Source: Psilocybe azurescens (taxonomy: Eukaryota; Basidiomycota; Agaricomycetes; Agaricales; Agrocybaceae). From it: a stretch of DNA of 64,000 nt. The notes beneath the pieces are model-generated. The model was given only the letters and a program-made list of their open reading frames with translations. It had not been told where the DNA came from and made no database searches. Positions 15,581 through 27,557 of this stretch are shown piece by piece. The position numbers and the translations under genes are program-made. The stretch lies in the NCBI GenBank assembly GCA_023853785.1, contig JAJIRX010000852.1, positions 1 to 64,000 of the forward strand, in the 5' to 3' direction. Numbering within the stretch: position 1 is the first letter of the stretch; each line of letters opens with the position of its first letter.

Positions 15581-18500
15581 ATGGACTCTCCAAGCTCTCC
15601 CAGTATACCTCATCGTAAGGTTTTCGTTTTCTTCCCTTTCCTCTGTTAATGTACAGTACAGCATCCCTCAGTCGTTATCTTCAGTCTAATGTCCCTCCTC
15701 CGGTTCTCATACATTCCCTTCACGAGTCATGAAGCTCAGTATTGAGTCTTGCCTCCAACGAGTGCTACATCTTTTCAGGGAGTCAAAACCAAGATATCTC
15801 AGTGAGTCGTTGCCATCACACAACCAATCTAGTGTTTGACGAGTGTTCGTAGGTGTGGGACAAGGAAACCTTCCAACTGAAAGATACATTACGGGGCCAT
15901 ACCGGAAGTGTCCTGTGTTTGGAATATGCAAAAGACAAGAAGTGGTTATTCAGCTCTTCAGGTATGACGTCCTTTCATAATGCCTATATGCTGGTCGTTA
16001 TACCCATCTCGATTTCCTAGGCGACAGCACTGTGCGGGTACGCGTGCTCTGTGGAAGTACCCTTTTTCAATTGCTCACATCCTCCTAGGTATGGTCGACA
16101 GAGACCTTGGAGCCACTATATATAATCCAACCTTACATGGGAGAGGGCGCTGGCGATCTCTTCTCTCTTGCATGGTCATCCGCCCTCCAAACTATCTTCA
16201 TCGGCTGCCAAAACACCTCTCTGCAATGGTTTGATTTCCGCGAACCTATCTCCCGATCGTCCTCGTCCTCGTCTCTTCGTGAATCACAAGGAACAACTCT
16301 AGGGGCAACATCCGGGACCTCAACACCCAGTAAAATTGCTGCTGCTAGACAAGCCCACAAGTTCTTCGATAGTTATCCACAATATGAGCGGAAAGCCGCC
16401 GACATTCACGCGAAGAACGGGAAACCTGGTCGAGGCAGCCCAGATTCTGATCGGTCAGATGCGTCTGGCCCCGGACAGTATCTCAGCATCCCAGCTACCA
16501 ATGTCATTGATTCGGCGCATTACGGATACATATACACTATGACAATTTTGACTGGATTGGATCAGGGGATTCAGTTGGCTACAGGAAGCGGTGACGAGAC
16601 TGTCAAGGTATATGACGAAATTCTCTTCCACGTAATGATGCTCACCATCTTTGTCAGTTGTGGACATGCGATTCGGGAGTTCCAGAGCTAGTGCACGAGT
16701 TTGAATGTAGTCATGGGGCCGTTTTGGCGCTAGTCGCTGAAGGAGACACCATATACGCTGGGTGTCAAGATGGTTATGTTCGTGTTTTCGACCTGGAGAC
16801 CAAAACATTTGTCAGGACTATAATCGTGCAAGAGGTACATGTCTATGCTGAATGACGCTTTCATTACCGTTGAACTGACATTGTCAATAGGGCGTTGATA
16901 TCATTTCTATGTCCATGCTGGGCTCAGATCTGTATACTTGCTCTGCAGATGGGTGGATCAAGGTAAGGGCCATTTCAGTGTCGTAACAATTCTGTCTTTG
17001 AAACTTGTCTCTCTTTTAGCGATGGTCTGCTTCTTTCGACTGCACTGCGTCCTGGCAAGGGCACGATGGTATCGCTCTTTCCTCAATCATAACCAGAAGG
17101 AATACCTATGAGAGTAGTGGATTCTATTTGATAACCGGAGGAAGCGACGACCACATCAAGGTACTTATACTGTTCATTCTAAAATAACCCTCTTCTTAAT
17201 ATCCACTGTGTAGGTGTGGGGAGTTACACCACCGAAGCCACGTCGATCGGTCTCTTCGTATGAAGATCACGATGTCGAGAACTCAAACAAATCATGCATC
17301 GGTTCGGGGACTTTCTTTGGTATGTTGGCTGGAATTTGCTCCCATGTCTTATAGCGTTAATTGACCGTTCAGATACCATGGTCTATGCTCTTTCCTAAGT
17401 TCACAACGATTCCCAGTATTAGTTCTATTCCAGCACATAGAGAAGACTGTCGGCAGGCCGCCATCTGGCTTAGAAAATGTCTAGGACAACTTGGTGCAAA
17501 GACATCTTTGGTATGCATCATTCCTTTCTCTGTTCTTCGTTACTGATATCATAATAGCTGCCAACTGGAGAAGGCAACAATCCCATTGTCCTAGCGACAT
17601 TCCAGGGTTCCAAAGGTGAAAAACCCAAACGCAGAGTGCTATTCTACGGGCAAGTCATCTCCTAATTCGACTCGACATTTTTAATGACTATCAATCTTAC
17701 AGACATTATGATGTGATACCTGCACCGCCCGAGGGCTGGCATTCTGATCCTTTCAACTTGACCAGGGCGCAATGGCTATCTGTATGGAAGAGGCGCAACT
17801 GACAATAAAGGTCCTATCATTGCTGTTGCATGCGCAGCTGCGGATCTACTCTCTCGCCGTGCTCTCGAAGTCGATCTCGTATTCTTGATAGAAGGAGATG
17901 AAGAATGCGGAAGCAAAGGGTTCAATGAAACTGTTCAAAAACATAAGGTCTGTGGTTATTACTCTGATGACGAAACTCTGCTGATATTCAAGTTTAGAGC
18001 GCCATTGGACATATTGATGCTATCTTGGTTAGGTCAGTCTTACTTTTCCACTCGTATTCGTCAGGTACTCAGGGCTACTGCAGTAACTCGACCTGGATCG
18101 CCGATGCTCAGCCCTGCATCACATATGGCCTGCGGGGAGTCGTACATTGTTCAGTGGAGGTAATACAAATCTGCCTATGTCTCCTTTTTTTTTGCTGATT
18201 TCTTGACAGATCAGCGCTGACAGGCCAGATCTACACTCTGGAATCGAGGGCGGTGCTGTGGCGGAACCAATGGTCGACATGTATGCGGTTTCTGTTTATC
18301 AATAATTACTGAAAACTTACTCTATCATTTAGGGTCAGGCTCTTAGCTACCCTCACCGATAATAATCAGGTAGTTCAGATACCTGCCTTCTGTAAGCAAA
18401 TCTACCGGAGGAACATACGCTCGTGCTCAAAGATATTTAACTAGACGACAAAGTTCGTCCGCAAACAGCGGAAGAGAAAGAACTGTACAAGCTGCTGTCG

Positions 18501-19288
18501 GCGGTAACTAATAGACCTGCTGCGCTTCTATCGTCTCGCTGGCGTGAGCCGTCTTTTACTATCCACAATGTCGAAATCTCTGGGCCGAAGAGTAAGAGAT
18601 ATTCCGTACGCCCAGTGTTACGTTTACTCAGCATTTTGATATACCAGATGCCACCATTATTCCGAGCAAAGTCAGCTCACAGTTGTCGCTGCGTCTGGTA
18701 CCGGACCAAAGCCTCGAAGAAATTGTCATATCGCTTCGCGAATACCTGCAATCGTCCTTCAATAACCTTCGTTCGCCGAATAGGTTAACTGTATGTGTCT
18801 CTTCATTTGTTGCATTTATCCCCATTTCTCACTCTAATCAATTCCAATCATACTTTTTCTAGATAAACGTCAAACACACAGCCGATTGGTGGTTGGGCGA
18901 TCTTGAAGGACATTGGTTCGAGTCGTTGGAAAGCGCTGTACGGGAAGAATGGGGAGTTGCTCCTCTTCGAATTCGTGAAGGAGGGGTGAGTTGTTCTTAC
19001 TATAATTTTTGCTTAGTATCACTAATCGAACTACTTACATTTAAGTCTATACCTTCAGTGCCTTACTTAGAAAAAGAGTTCGGATGCCATGCATTGCATC
19101 TTCCCATGGGGCAGAGCTCAGTAAGTCAAACCCTCCTGCTTGTCTCATTCTTCAATTTACCCTCGCTGCTTTAGGACCAAGCCCATTTGCCCGATGAGCG
19201 AATTTCTCTCATCAATCTCCGTAAAGGAAAGGCGGTCGTTGAGCGTTTCTTACTTAAAATTGCTGCCAGTTGTAAAGACGCCTCGTAA
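15581..19288 (+). CDS. dug2: DUG2-like WD40-M20 peptidase (glutathione degradosome)
   Basis: Subunit of the cytosolic DUG complex that degrades glutathione, releasing glutamate with its Dug3 amidotransferase partner. The N-terminal half is a WD40 propeller: SVWDKETFQLKDTLRGHTGS, SGDSTVRVW, SGDETVKLW, ITGGSDDHIKVWG. The C-terminal half is an M20 peptidase: YGHYDVIPAPPEGW (metal His-x-Asp), RGATDNKG, EGDEECGS (catalytic and metal Glu), a dimerisation domain with DLHSGIEGG, and the closing FGCHALHLPMGQSS. Stop TAA is at 19286-19288. The frame is disturbed near 15730-15760 (in-frame TGA/shift before SSVLSLASNECYIF) and at AGGG 17764-17767, where one base separates NLT from NGYLYGRG. Many short introns. 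The domain order matches yeast Dug2. Confidence 0.92.
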
Positions 19289-19679
19289 AGTGTCGTTTAT
19301 GGATATACCAAACCACAACAACGCCAAATCCGTTGCACTAATAGATCACTATCCTGGTCCTTGCTCTCCTTTCTTTTCTTGGCTAGCTACATACTTGTTT
19401 GTTTTCGCTGTTTTCCTTTGATATATCTGCAATCGCATCAATTTTACTTTACTTTATTTAAGTAGCATAATGTAGTACATGTTCTGTCTCTGTTTTAGTA
19501 CCCCTAATATGCTACTGTCGTGTCGTTTTATTCAACCATGTATACCGTACACAAAGGATCTGATTTTGTTCCGGACATTCTGGATACCTAAGGGGCAACG
19601 CGCATCATGTTTACGTAGCGGTTCAGACAACGACCTAGAATGAGACTATGAGCATAGAGAACAGGTTTCCGATGATATA

Positions 19680-21312
19680 TCAACTGACCGGCCATCCACT
19701 TGAGAAATCAAGACGATTGATACCAAGCTAAGTAGATTATAGTTTGTGAGAAAACATAAAACATATGAATGATACGACATATAATATATATGGTTACTTA
19801 CGAAACTTCCAGACGGGGTATAGTAGTCTGTTAATGGGCACCAGGTAATTGAGATCAGTGAGCGGAAGCGGAACATAAAAGTTTTGAAACGCTTACGATA
19901 AATCAGAATGGGCCCGTCTCCGTCGACCATAAGATCCTGACCTCCAGGACCAACGATCTAACGGAGGAAGGAAAGTTAGAAAAACAGTTATAGTGGCTGG
20001 AATGGGTACTGATCACATTATCGTGAGTACCAAGAACGAGTGTTCCACCGCCCGAGGTGAGCGCAACGCCAGACTTGTCAACAAAGCCGCCAGTCGCTCT
20101 AGAACGTTTCCCACATCATTGAGTGGGCGTTACGCAGTGTATGTTGTAGACATACTTGGTAGACCTTCCGACACGAATATTGTAGGTACTATTGACTCCC
20201 TGACAGCAATTGTCCCAGGAGCTGAAGAGGTAGTAATAGTTGGCGTTTTTGAATATGACGCTGGCCTCGATCGCTCCATTGTTAGCCGTGCGCTGTGCGA
20301 GCGCAGTGACGGTGTTGCTAGATAGTTTTCCGGTTGATGAGCTAAGTGACATTTCTTTGATGCCCGTCCAGAAACTTCCAAGGGATAAGAGCCAGTTGCT
20401 TCCATCTGCACAAAAAATGGTCAAAGGGAGGTGGTTGACAAAATGTATGAGCTTACCGATCAAGAGGCTGAAGACATGAACCATGCTGCATGAGTACACA
20501 GTTATCTTGAATCGGACATACGAGAAGATCTCACTTAGGATCAATAGCCTGTCAAAGATCGCAAAACAAGTCAATAAACAATTTTGAACATGGGAAAGGA
20601 CACCAACATTGTAGTTGTTGGAGCTTGAAGTGGATGTAACCAAGCCTAAGTTGCTAAAGCTTCCTGCAGGAAATTCAGTCCTATGCCATTCGTCGAATGT
20701 ATATTCGTCTCACAGACCTGGTTGGCCAGTCGAAGACTTTGCAAAGAAAATAGCCGACTGACGCAATATGTTAGAACCTTCCAAAGCCACGATTGCTAAG
20801 TGCTCACGTTCTGGGATCCAAAGCTTGAAGCTGCATAGTAGAGCTACCTCTGACGTATTAGAAATGCCATGAAGATCGAGTGGCTCTATTCTCACCAAGA
20901 ATTCTCCATTCAGATATGTGCAATCAGGTGCCCATAGGTTTCTGCCGTGGTTTGTGAGTAAGTGATCAGGAAATATTGAATGTAACACTGGTCTCACCCG
21001 TTTGAGGTTCCTGTATATTGGTCAGTCCAAGGAGCGCCGTTGGGCTAAACCTTTCCGATCAGAGTCCAAGCGGTGCGATCCTTGGACGTTCTGATCTCTA
21101 TTCCAACGGCAGTTGCTTAAAAAAACTCAGACTAAAGAATGTGCCAATGTGCAAGAGAAAAACTCACAGAAGACAAAGTATGTTCCATCCTTGTCCTTAC
21201 ACATCGTTGGGTCATGGACAGCTGTGTTTCCTGTGACCGTCCCAGGACCGACAACCGCATGTCCTAAGGAAGCAAGAGCAAGTGAAGGAAGAAGTGCAGA
21301 GAGCCAGCGCAT
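19680..21312 (-). CDS. secreted GH43 endo-1,5-alpha-L-arabinanase
   Basis: Extracellular enzyme cutting the arabinan side chains of pectin. The N-terminus MRWLSALLPSLALASLGHA is a signal peptide. The five-bladed propeller follows: TAVHDPTMCKDKDGTYFVF (catalytic base Asp), NLWAPDCTYLNGEFL, YAASSFGSQ, NYN/AIDP (second Asp, split by an intron), WLLSLGSFWTGIKE, GAIEASVIF (general-acid Glu), YYYLFSSWDNCCQG and TYNIRVGRS. It ends GINRLDFSSGWPVS with stop at 19680-19682. Introns (for example donor GTGAGA after GEFL, acceptor before LYYAASS) all restore the family alignment and I noticed no frame break. Length is about 320 residues, as usual. It converges on DUG2 with about 390 bp between stops. Confidence 0.92.
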
Positions 21313-22214
21313 TTCGGGGGAAATTTATGTTATGAAGAGCCCATGTTTCCAGATTTTATACACCTTGGGTTCGGTCTTCTTTCCGAGATTATACTGCAGC
21401 ACCAAGAAGTCCAAGAGAAATTAAGGAAGAGATATTGGAGAAATTTGGAGTCATAACATCGGATATTTCCTAGCATATAGTCATGCAACCAGGCCAAAGG
21501 ACCCGTAAGTTGCCACAATGTACCCGAATCTTCGCAGGTATGCGTAATAACATTGAATGGTTTGTGAATGACACGTTTTCTGCAAAGTACACTCCTGAGT
21601 ATGGATTTGGTATGGGTCACCAGTCCACTCTTCTAGTGTTCTTCCGTAAGACAATGTTGAGCTGTTTTAAGCCATAGTCTAAAAAAGCTCTGCGTGTCCA
21701 CTATATACATCTAGTGTAGTGAGCACCAAAAAGAGACCAAGAAGGGAAGCAGTGGATGTAGAACAAGTTCAGAACGGACCGTTGTGCGGACCGCCTGAAA
21801 ACAGCTGCACCTGGTGGCTATACGTGACATTGATTCTTTTTTGAAGGCCATGAATGATGTCGGTGACTTGGCCATGACACTCGTAAGACCACCTGATGAG
21901 TTTGAACATCCCACCAAAATAAGCAGACTTTTCACTACTGGTACAAGCTGGTACACCATGAATACTTTGCAAACAAAAGGACTAGGATGCAATGATTTAT
22001 TCAGTCTTCAAATGGTCTCCAACGATGACCTAGGTTGACCTCCTATCCTATGAGTAAAAGTCTAATGGGCATTTCCCCGCACCACGGGTGCAATCCGGGC
22101 GTCATTTTCTCATACCCGGCCTAGACAGCACTGGAAAATGAAATACATTAAAGGTTTTGCTCAGTGCTGCTTGTTGTCTTTCCCACTCCGCTGCAAGCCC
22201 ATCTCTCTCTACAG
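21313..22214. other. divergent promoter between GH43 and ADH
   Basis: About 900 bp of upstream region shared by the arabinanase (minus) and the alcohol dehydrogenase (plus). It holds a TATA-like TTTATACA at about 21355 on the arabinanase side. Small ORFs at 21711-22038 overlap on both strands and show no family resemblance. Confidence 0.5.
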
Positions 22215-23948
22215 ATGACATCCTCATTCTCTTCAGCTGAACAACAAAGAGCTGTTCGATGGCATCCACCCTCTTACGACATCCGCGTTGAGACGGTCCC
22301 GATCCCTCAGTGCGTCATTGTATCGCCTATTCTTGGAAATAATTGCTTTTAGGGGCTAATGCTGGGCCAATGATTCCAGGATCCTCAGTCCCGACGATGC
22401 AATTGTGAAGGTTAAAGTCAGTATCACGGTTTACACAACATACTGCTATTGGACTGACGTATTAATCGATCGCTAAGCTTGCTGCTCTTTGCGGTAAATC
22501 CGTGCATTTATTATGCATTCTATGCATATTGATCTTTTGACTCTCACAGGAAGCGATCTACATATCTATCGTGGTGTCGGTGGAATTGAAGAGAAAGTGT
22601 GAGTTCTCATTCGCAGACACACTGTCTTATTTCCACTGAACAATCATCCCCCAGCCACACTTGCGGTCACGAATTTATAGGCGAAGTGGTCGCTCTTGGA
22701 TCCAGCTATGGCGGAAATGCTTCAGGAAGACCACCTTTATACTCGAGCCTAAAGATCGGAGACAAGGTTGTATCTCCTTTCACCGTCAACTGCGGTGAAT
22801 GTCAGTGAGTCGTGACGGACCTGTGGTAGTTGTACCGAAGCTGACTGATACATCCTACAGTGTGTGCCGTCTAGGATATACAGGAAGGTGTCCTGAGGGT
22901 TACTTGTTTGGATCACCTGCCCTCGACGGTGGTCAAGCGCAATATATTAGGGTGCCGAAAGCAGGAGGGACACTCTTTAACCTGAGTGATTCGTCCACCT
23001 GGTCGAGTAGTTTACCAAAGGACGTGAAAGAAAAGGCGCTCGTCGGGCTCGCAGATAGTTCGCTCTTGATTCTTGCGGATATCCTCCCCACTGGAGTCTT
23101 CGCTGCATTACAGGCACTTAACCATCCTAAAGTGGCCCCTGTAATCACAGGCAAGCCATGGCCACTTTGTTTCGACAAGGAAACGAACGCTGTTTCAGGA
23201 GGAAATGAAGTTAGCTTTACAGCTGAGGACAGGGTACTCAACGTCGCCATCATTGGACTTGGTCCTGTCGGGGTTTGTACCACTGTCAGCATGCTCGATG
23301 CAGTTGCCACCCGTAACATACCATTCAGGATTATAGCGGTTGATCCTAACGAATCCCGGCGGGAAAAGATGAAGGCTGTCTATGCTGCCATCGACGCCGC
23401 AGGAAAGGGCACCGGACAATTCGCTGTCTGCGATATCGCAGAATCCAAGGAGAAGGTCAAGGAATGGACGTCAGGCGTCGGATGCACCGCCATCCTAGAG
23501 GTAGGCGGCGTTTTTCTTGTATGCGCCTAGTACCTATTCTGAAATCTCGATAGGTCGTCGGTAACACTAGCGCATTGAGTCTTGCGTATGAGCTTGTTCG
23601 AGCCTTTGGTGCCATCGTGTCTGTAGGAGTTCACGGTGCTCCGCCTCTTCCACTAACCGGCAGTCAACTATACAACAAAAACGTATCTCTTGACTTTGGA
23701 AGATGCCCTGCCCGCGCAATGTTCCCTCCTGCTTTCGATCTGCTTGGTGAGTCATCACATCAATCTGACAAGAAGAAAACGATTTGACTTCGTCGATTAA
23801 AAGTCAAGAGACAAGATGTCTTCGGAGGGGTAGGAGAGACCGCCAGCCTCATTGATAAAATCGTCAGTTTTGACGAGGCCGTCGAAAGCTATCGCGCCTT
23901 CGATAAAGGGGGAAGTAGGGAAAAGTCGTATTCGACCCTTGGAAATAA
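22215..23948 (+). CDS. zinc-dependent alcohol dehydrogenase (MDR)
   Basis: Medium-chain NAD(P)-dependent zinc alcohol dehydrogenase; substrate unknown. The start gives MTSSFSSAEQQRAVRWHPPS. Catalytic-domain motifs are LAALCGSDLHIY (catalytic Cys and Asp), TCGHEFIGEVVALG (GHE zinc site) and the structural-zinc cysteines NCGEC/HVC/GRC. The Rossmann half shows VAIIGLGPVGVCT and IIAVDPNESRREK, then AILEVVGN and GAIVSVGVHG. The C-terminus IDKIVSFDEAVESYRAFDKG is followed by two over-long runs (G5 at 23908-23912, A4 at 23921-23924). Removing one base from each gives VVFDPWK and TAA at 23946-23948. A large insertion (SSLPKDVKEKALVG and following, about 22970-23215) is typical of fungal members. Confidence 0.9.
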
Positions 23949-24426
23949 GGGTCCGAATCTGCAGGCCTAGCAACAGGAAGGGCGTCGAAAGGGAAATGGG
24001 GGAAATACAAGAACTGTGATTTTAGGACTTGGGTTGTACTCGAGTATATCATTGTGCAGTTATTGTTCAAGAACATCCAAGCAATCGATGATCACGCTCC
24101 ATGGCAAGTATCTATTTATAAAGAAGACCGAAATACGAAACGAATTTTGCTTGATCCAGCTCATACTTAGAGTCGAGATGTTTCTTCATTCCTTTCTCTG
24201 GTATGTGCTAACCTGTGCTAACAGCACATTTTTTCAGTGATTGTCAGTAAGTTCTCATCATGTCTATTTATATTTCAATCGTCTATTTATAAGTCATCTC
24301 TTGACCACTTCATGATCATTGAGCCCACGATCTACGGCAAGAGTCAATGCTGATTCACGAGATATGGAATACAAATCCGAGTTTGAGTGGAGGTAGATAT
24401 ATTAACAAAATTCTGTTCTTTATATT

Positions 24427-25225
24427 CTAAACCTTCTTCAAAGTTATGTGTTTGACGACCACGTCAGATATTCCGAACAGCTTCCCAGCTAACGCATCGA
24501 CAGGCGGGACTGTGACTGCGTTTAGGTGAGCCTTGTAACATATATAATGAGCATGTTATAGAGCACACGATGGTTTGATGAAGCTCCTTACCTCGACGCT
24601 ATCCCATCCGGCAGCAAGGGCGTACTCGACCGTTTTCCTGATGTTCCCCCAGACCAAGGGGGTATGCACGCCCGGCACAGCAGCCGCACTTTCCTTGAAC
24701 TGTGTAATTATTGCGTTGACCTCCTCTTGGGTGTGTCCTTCCTTCGGCGTGACCACGGATAGTTCTGTGACGGGCGCACTGAAAGCAGTGGTCGGGTTGC
24801 CGTCAAAGTCGATGTGCAGCACTGTCAAGCCGCTTGCCACAAGGGTTGCGAAAGGCGTCATAAATCCAGGAAGAAAGTCAGGGTGTTGCGAGGCGTTTAT
24901 AAGGTGTTCAAATGATTGCCATACTATCGAAAACGTTGTTGTAGATCCATGAATCAAAGGACGTTGTCGAGCAACAGGGGCGGGTGTATAAACTTACACA
25001 CGAACGCATGAGCGTGGGTGGGGTCCTGCACATCGAATCCGAGGAATACACTTTCAATTGAATTTAGTAAACTACAAGCCACTCTGGGAGGGAGAAGATT
25101 TGCCTTTTGTACCCTTCGCCATTTTTATCAAGCCAAGCCTTTAATTGGTCAAATAGGCCGTTATCTGCGAGAAATGCCTCAGACGCAACGAAAGACACAT
25201 GTTCGACAAATTGTGTGCTCGACAT
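24427..25225 (-). CDS. dimeric alpha/beta-barrel (ABM-like) protein
   Basis: Small cytosolic protein with two tandem ferredoxin-like halves, as in ABM/EthD-related dimeric barrels; function unknown. The start MSSTQFVEHVSFVASEAFLA lies at 25225. Exon 2 has VFLGFDVQDPTHAHAFV and exon 3 WQSFEHLINASQHPDF, then APVTELSVVTPKEGHTQEE, the beginning of the second half, and AAGWDSVEV. The last exon gives AVTVPPVDALAGKLFG with stop at 24427. The Trp-x-Ser-x-Glu-His motif is what I used to place the family. It could act on small phenolic or quinone metabolites, but nothing in the sequence shows this. Confidence 0.65.
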
Positions 25226-26075
25226 AATGGCGTTCGACTGACGTTACAAAGAAACTATTGAGCGGATGAAAGGAGCGGAAGACAGGAAAAATGGTACTAT
25301 AGCAGCAAGTCTTTTATAGTGTATGGATATCGAGGTTCTCATATCCAGGGTGGTCACGAGCCTACATAACTAACCCTTTGTTTAGCATCTGACCGCACGT
25401 GTCGGACGCTTGTAGGTCCACAAGCTGATCCGAGATATCAAGCCCGCCGTGCAACCCGTCGGTGGTTGGCTTACTCAGGTGTTTATAAGCAGTTTAATGA
25501 TTGGTATCATCAACACTTTGAGAGGACAACCCTTTTGTTGAACCAACAATGCTGGAAACTCAAGCTAGATTTGGATACAGCTGAAAGCTTACTTACGTTA
25601 TGCAGATTGTTTCTGTACCAGGTATTGCGGTACTAAATTGTTTCAATTATAAGATGAAATACATGAGCCGAGAATGTACGTGCTTACTACGGGGAGTGGT
25701 TGTAGAAGCCTATGTAGATGATACCATGGGATGCTGCGCTCGATAGCAGTCGCAAAAAGGAAGGCATGCCGTATTGGTGTAGGGAGCAGTTGCCACGAAG
25801 ATCTCCCAATTGCTTTGAGCGGATGATGCATGTGTCCTCTAAAGGTTGACAATATTGGCAATGAAAGCTACGGAATGACATTGAGGGCAAGATTAGGTCA
25901 CGCTCATGTCGTTGAAGTAGCTGGGGTTGGGGTATAATGCAGTAGAATGGCCGAATCTTCGTAGGTTGGATGGTATCAATAATATCAGTTTGAAATTATG
26001 GGCAACGGGACCCAATACCGAAGAAAGGGTCATCCTCGTCAGAAGGGAAAGACCAGGGAGTTGCGGGATATCTCT
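25226..26075. other. intergenic, no gene seen
   Basis: Promoter side of the ABM-like gene and 3' flank of the BTB gene, both minus. ORFs of 67-102 codons on both strands lack motifs, and the larger plus one (25927-26235) runs antisense into the BTB exon. Confidence 0.5.
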
Positions 26076-27233
26076 TTATTCGATGCGATCCCAAGGCGGC
26101 AGTCGAACGATAATTGGCAATTTATCCCAAACTTCTCGTCGAAGGGAGGTCGTATCACGAACAAAGTCGGAACAGCAGCGTTTGCAGATCGAGGAGTCCG
26201 CTGAAACTCTGTTCATAGCCTGCAGCATGAAATGAAGGGGCCCTGTCCGTAAACTCCAAGAACGACGTAATTGCGAAACCAAGCGCGCGAAGGCTTTTCC
26301 GCACGTGTCAGTGGAACCACAACTTGGCGTCGTTGAGCGCTTTCCACAGAAGTCCCGAATAAAATCTTCCAGAACCTGAAGTCGATACTGATACATGAGG
26401 GAATAGAGCAAAACATCAGAAGGCGCCAGTGATGATGAGGGTTTTGATGGATGCTCAATCAGAAGTTTCGGATGGTCGCCACTAAGGATATCAGCGAGAG
26501 AGTATAGGGATAGAAAATAGAGAGCAGAAGGCACCACGATATTGATATCAACTTCTCTTGCGAGGTTAAGAACATGTATCGGGTGCACAAATGGGTAGGT
26601 GAGATTGTTGACGGGCGGAGAGTTCAAAGCGGCCTCGACCATAGTGTCATGCCCCTCCAGAGTGGAGGACCATGTCTTCGTAAGATATCGTATCGCGCTT
26701 TGGCAAGGCTGCTCTACCAGGTATTTTGTCGACAGGCGAAGGATGCCAGCAAGGTAGAAAAATCCTTCTGCGTCCTTGTTTGAAAATGTCCTAAAATATG
26801 GAAAATAAAACTTTTATCGGTATACACCGCATGCATGGGTTAAATTGACCTACGGGATATCATATATGGCATTGAAGAGGTTAGACAGTTCAACAGGTAG
26901 ATCGTATATAAATACGACCTGGCATCCCTCAAATGACTCCGTTTCTGAATCCGCGGTTTGTGGAAGCTCGAATAAGTGATTGAAAACTTCTGAATGTCTC
27001 GCCTAAGCAGAATACTGAGTATATAATTCAGTTGAGGAGTAGATCGAGTGGCATACAAGCACTCCTCGATGGAGCCGAAAAGCAGTGGGATCGTCTTGAG
27101 TAATAAGCACAATGTTCCCGTCATCAAACCATGGCTTATGATCAATTAGTGGAGTTTCGAAAAGAGACAGTATGTGCACACATACCTCTCCCCGTTTAAC
27201 ATCACGTCTACCTATTGATATCCTGCGGTCCAT
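26076..27233 (-). CDS. BTB/POZ domain protein
   Basis: BTB-domain protein of the large Agaricomycete family, likely a protein-interaction or ubiquitin-ligase adaptor. Proposed start MDRRISIGRRDVKRGE at 27233, then a GTATGT donor and a 51-bp intron, giving WFDDGNIVLITQDD, FRLHRGVLARHSEVFNHLFELP (BTB core, split by an intron), FEGCQVVFIYDLPVELSNLF and FFYLAGILRLSTKYLVEQP. A helical C-terminal part ends REVWDKLPIIVRLPPWDRIE, a closing common in this family. All exons join in frame. An upstream extension to 27461 stays open but shows no domain. Its start is 325 bp from MON1 on the other strand, so the two share a promoter region. Confidence 0.85.
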
Positions 27234-27557
27234 GAGCTGAAGAATGTCGTCTGACAGTTGAATTGAAGCGGAATTTATTGAAGAGTCCAGTGGCGAGGGA
27301 TGCGTCGTACCAACAACCACCAATTGTCTTTCAGGGTGAGCCAGCACCTTATAGCAGGCAATTTGATTGCTTTCGAAGTGTCGTCGTGGCCGATTGCGGT
27401 GACGCGCCAACTTGAACGTTGAAGACTGAAGTTGATGTCTGTTACAACTGCATGAAGTCAAATTGTTTGCCCTTAATTGGCAAGAACCTCCGCAAGAGGG
27501 GCTGAATCAGAGTTGTAATCCTGCTGTAGTTCAGATAATAATATTATAGATAACAGG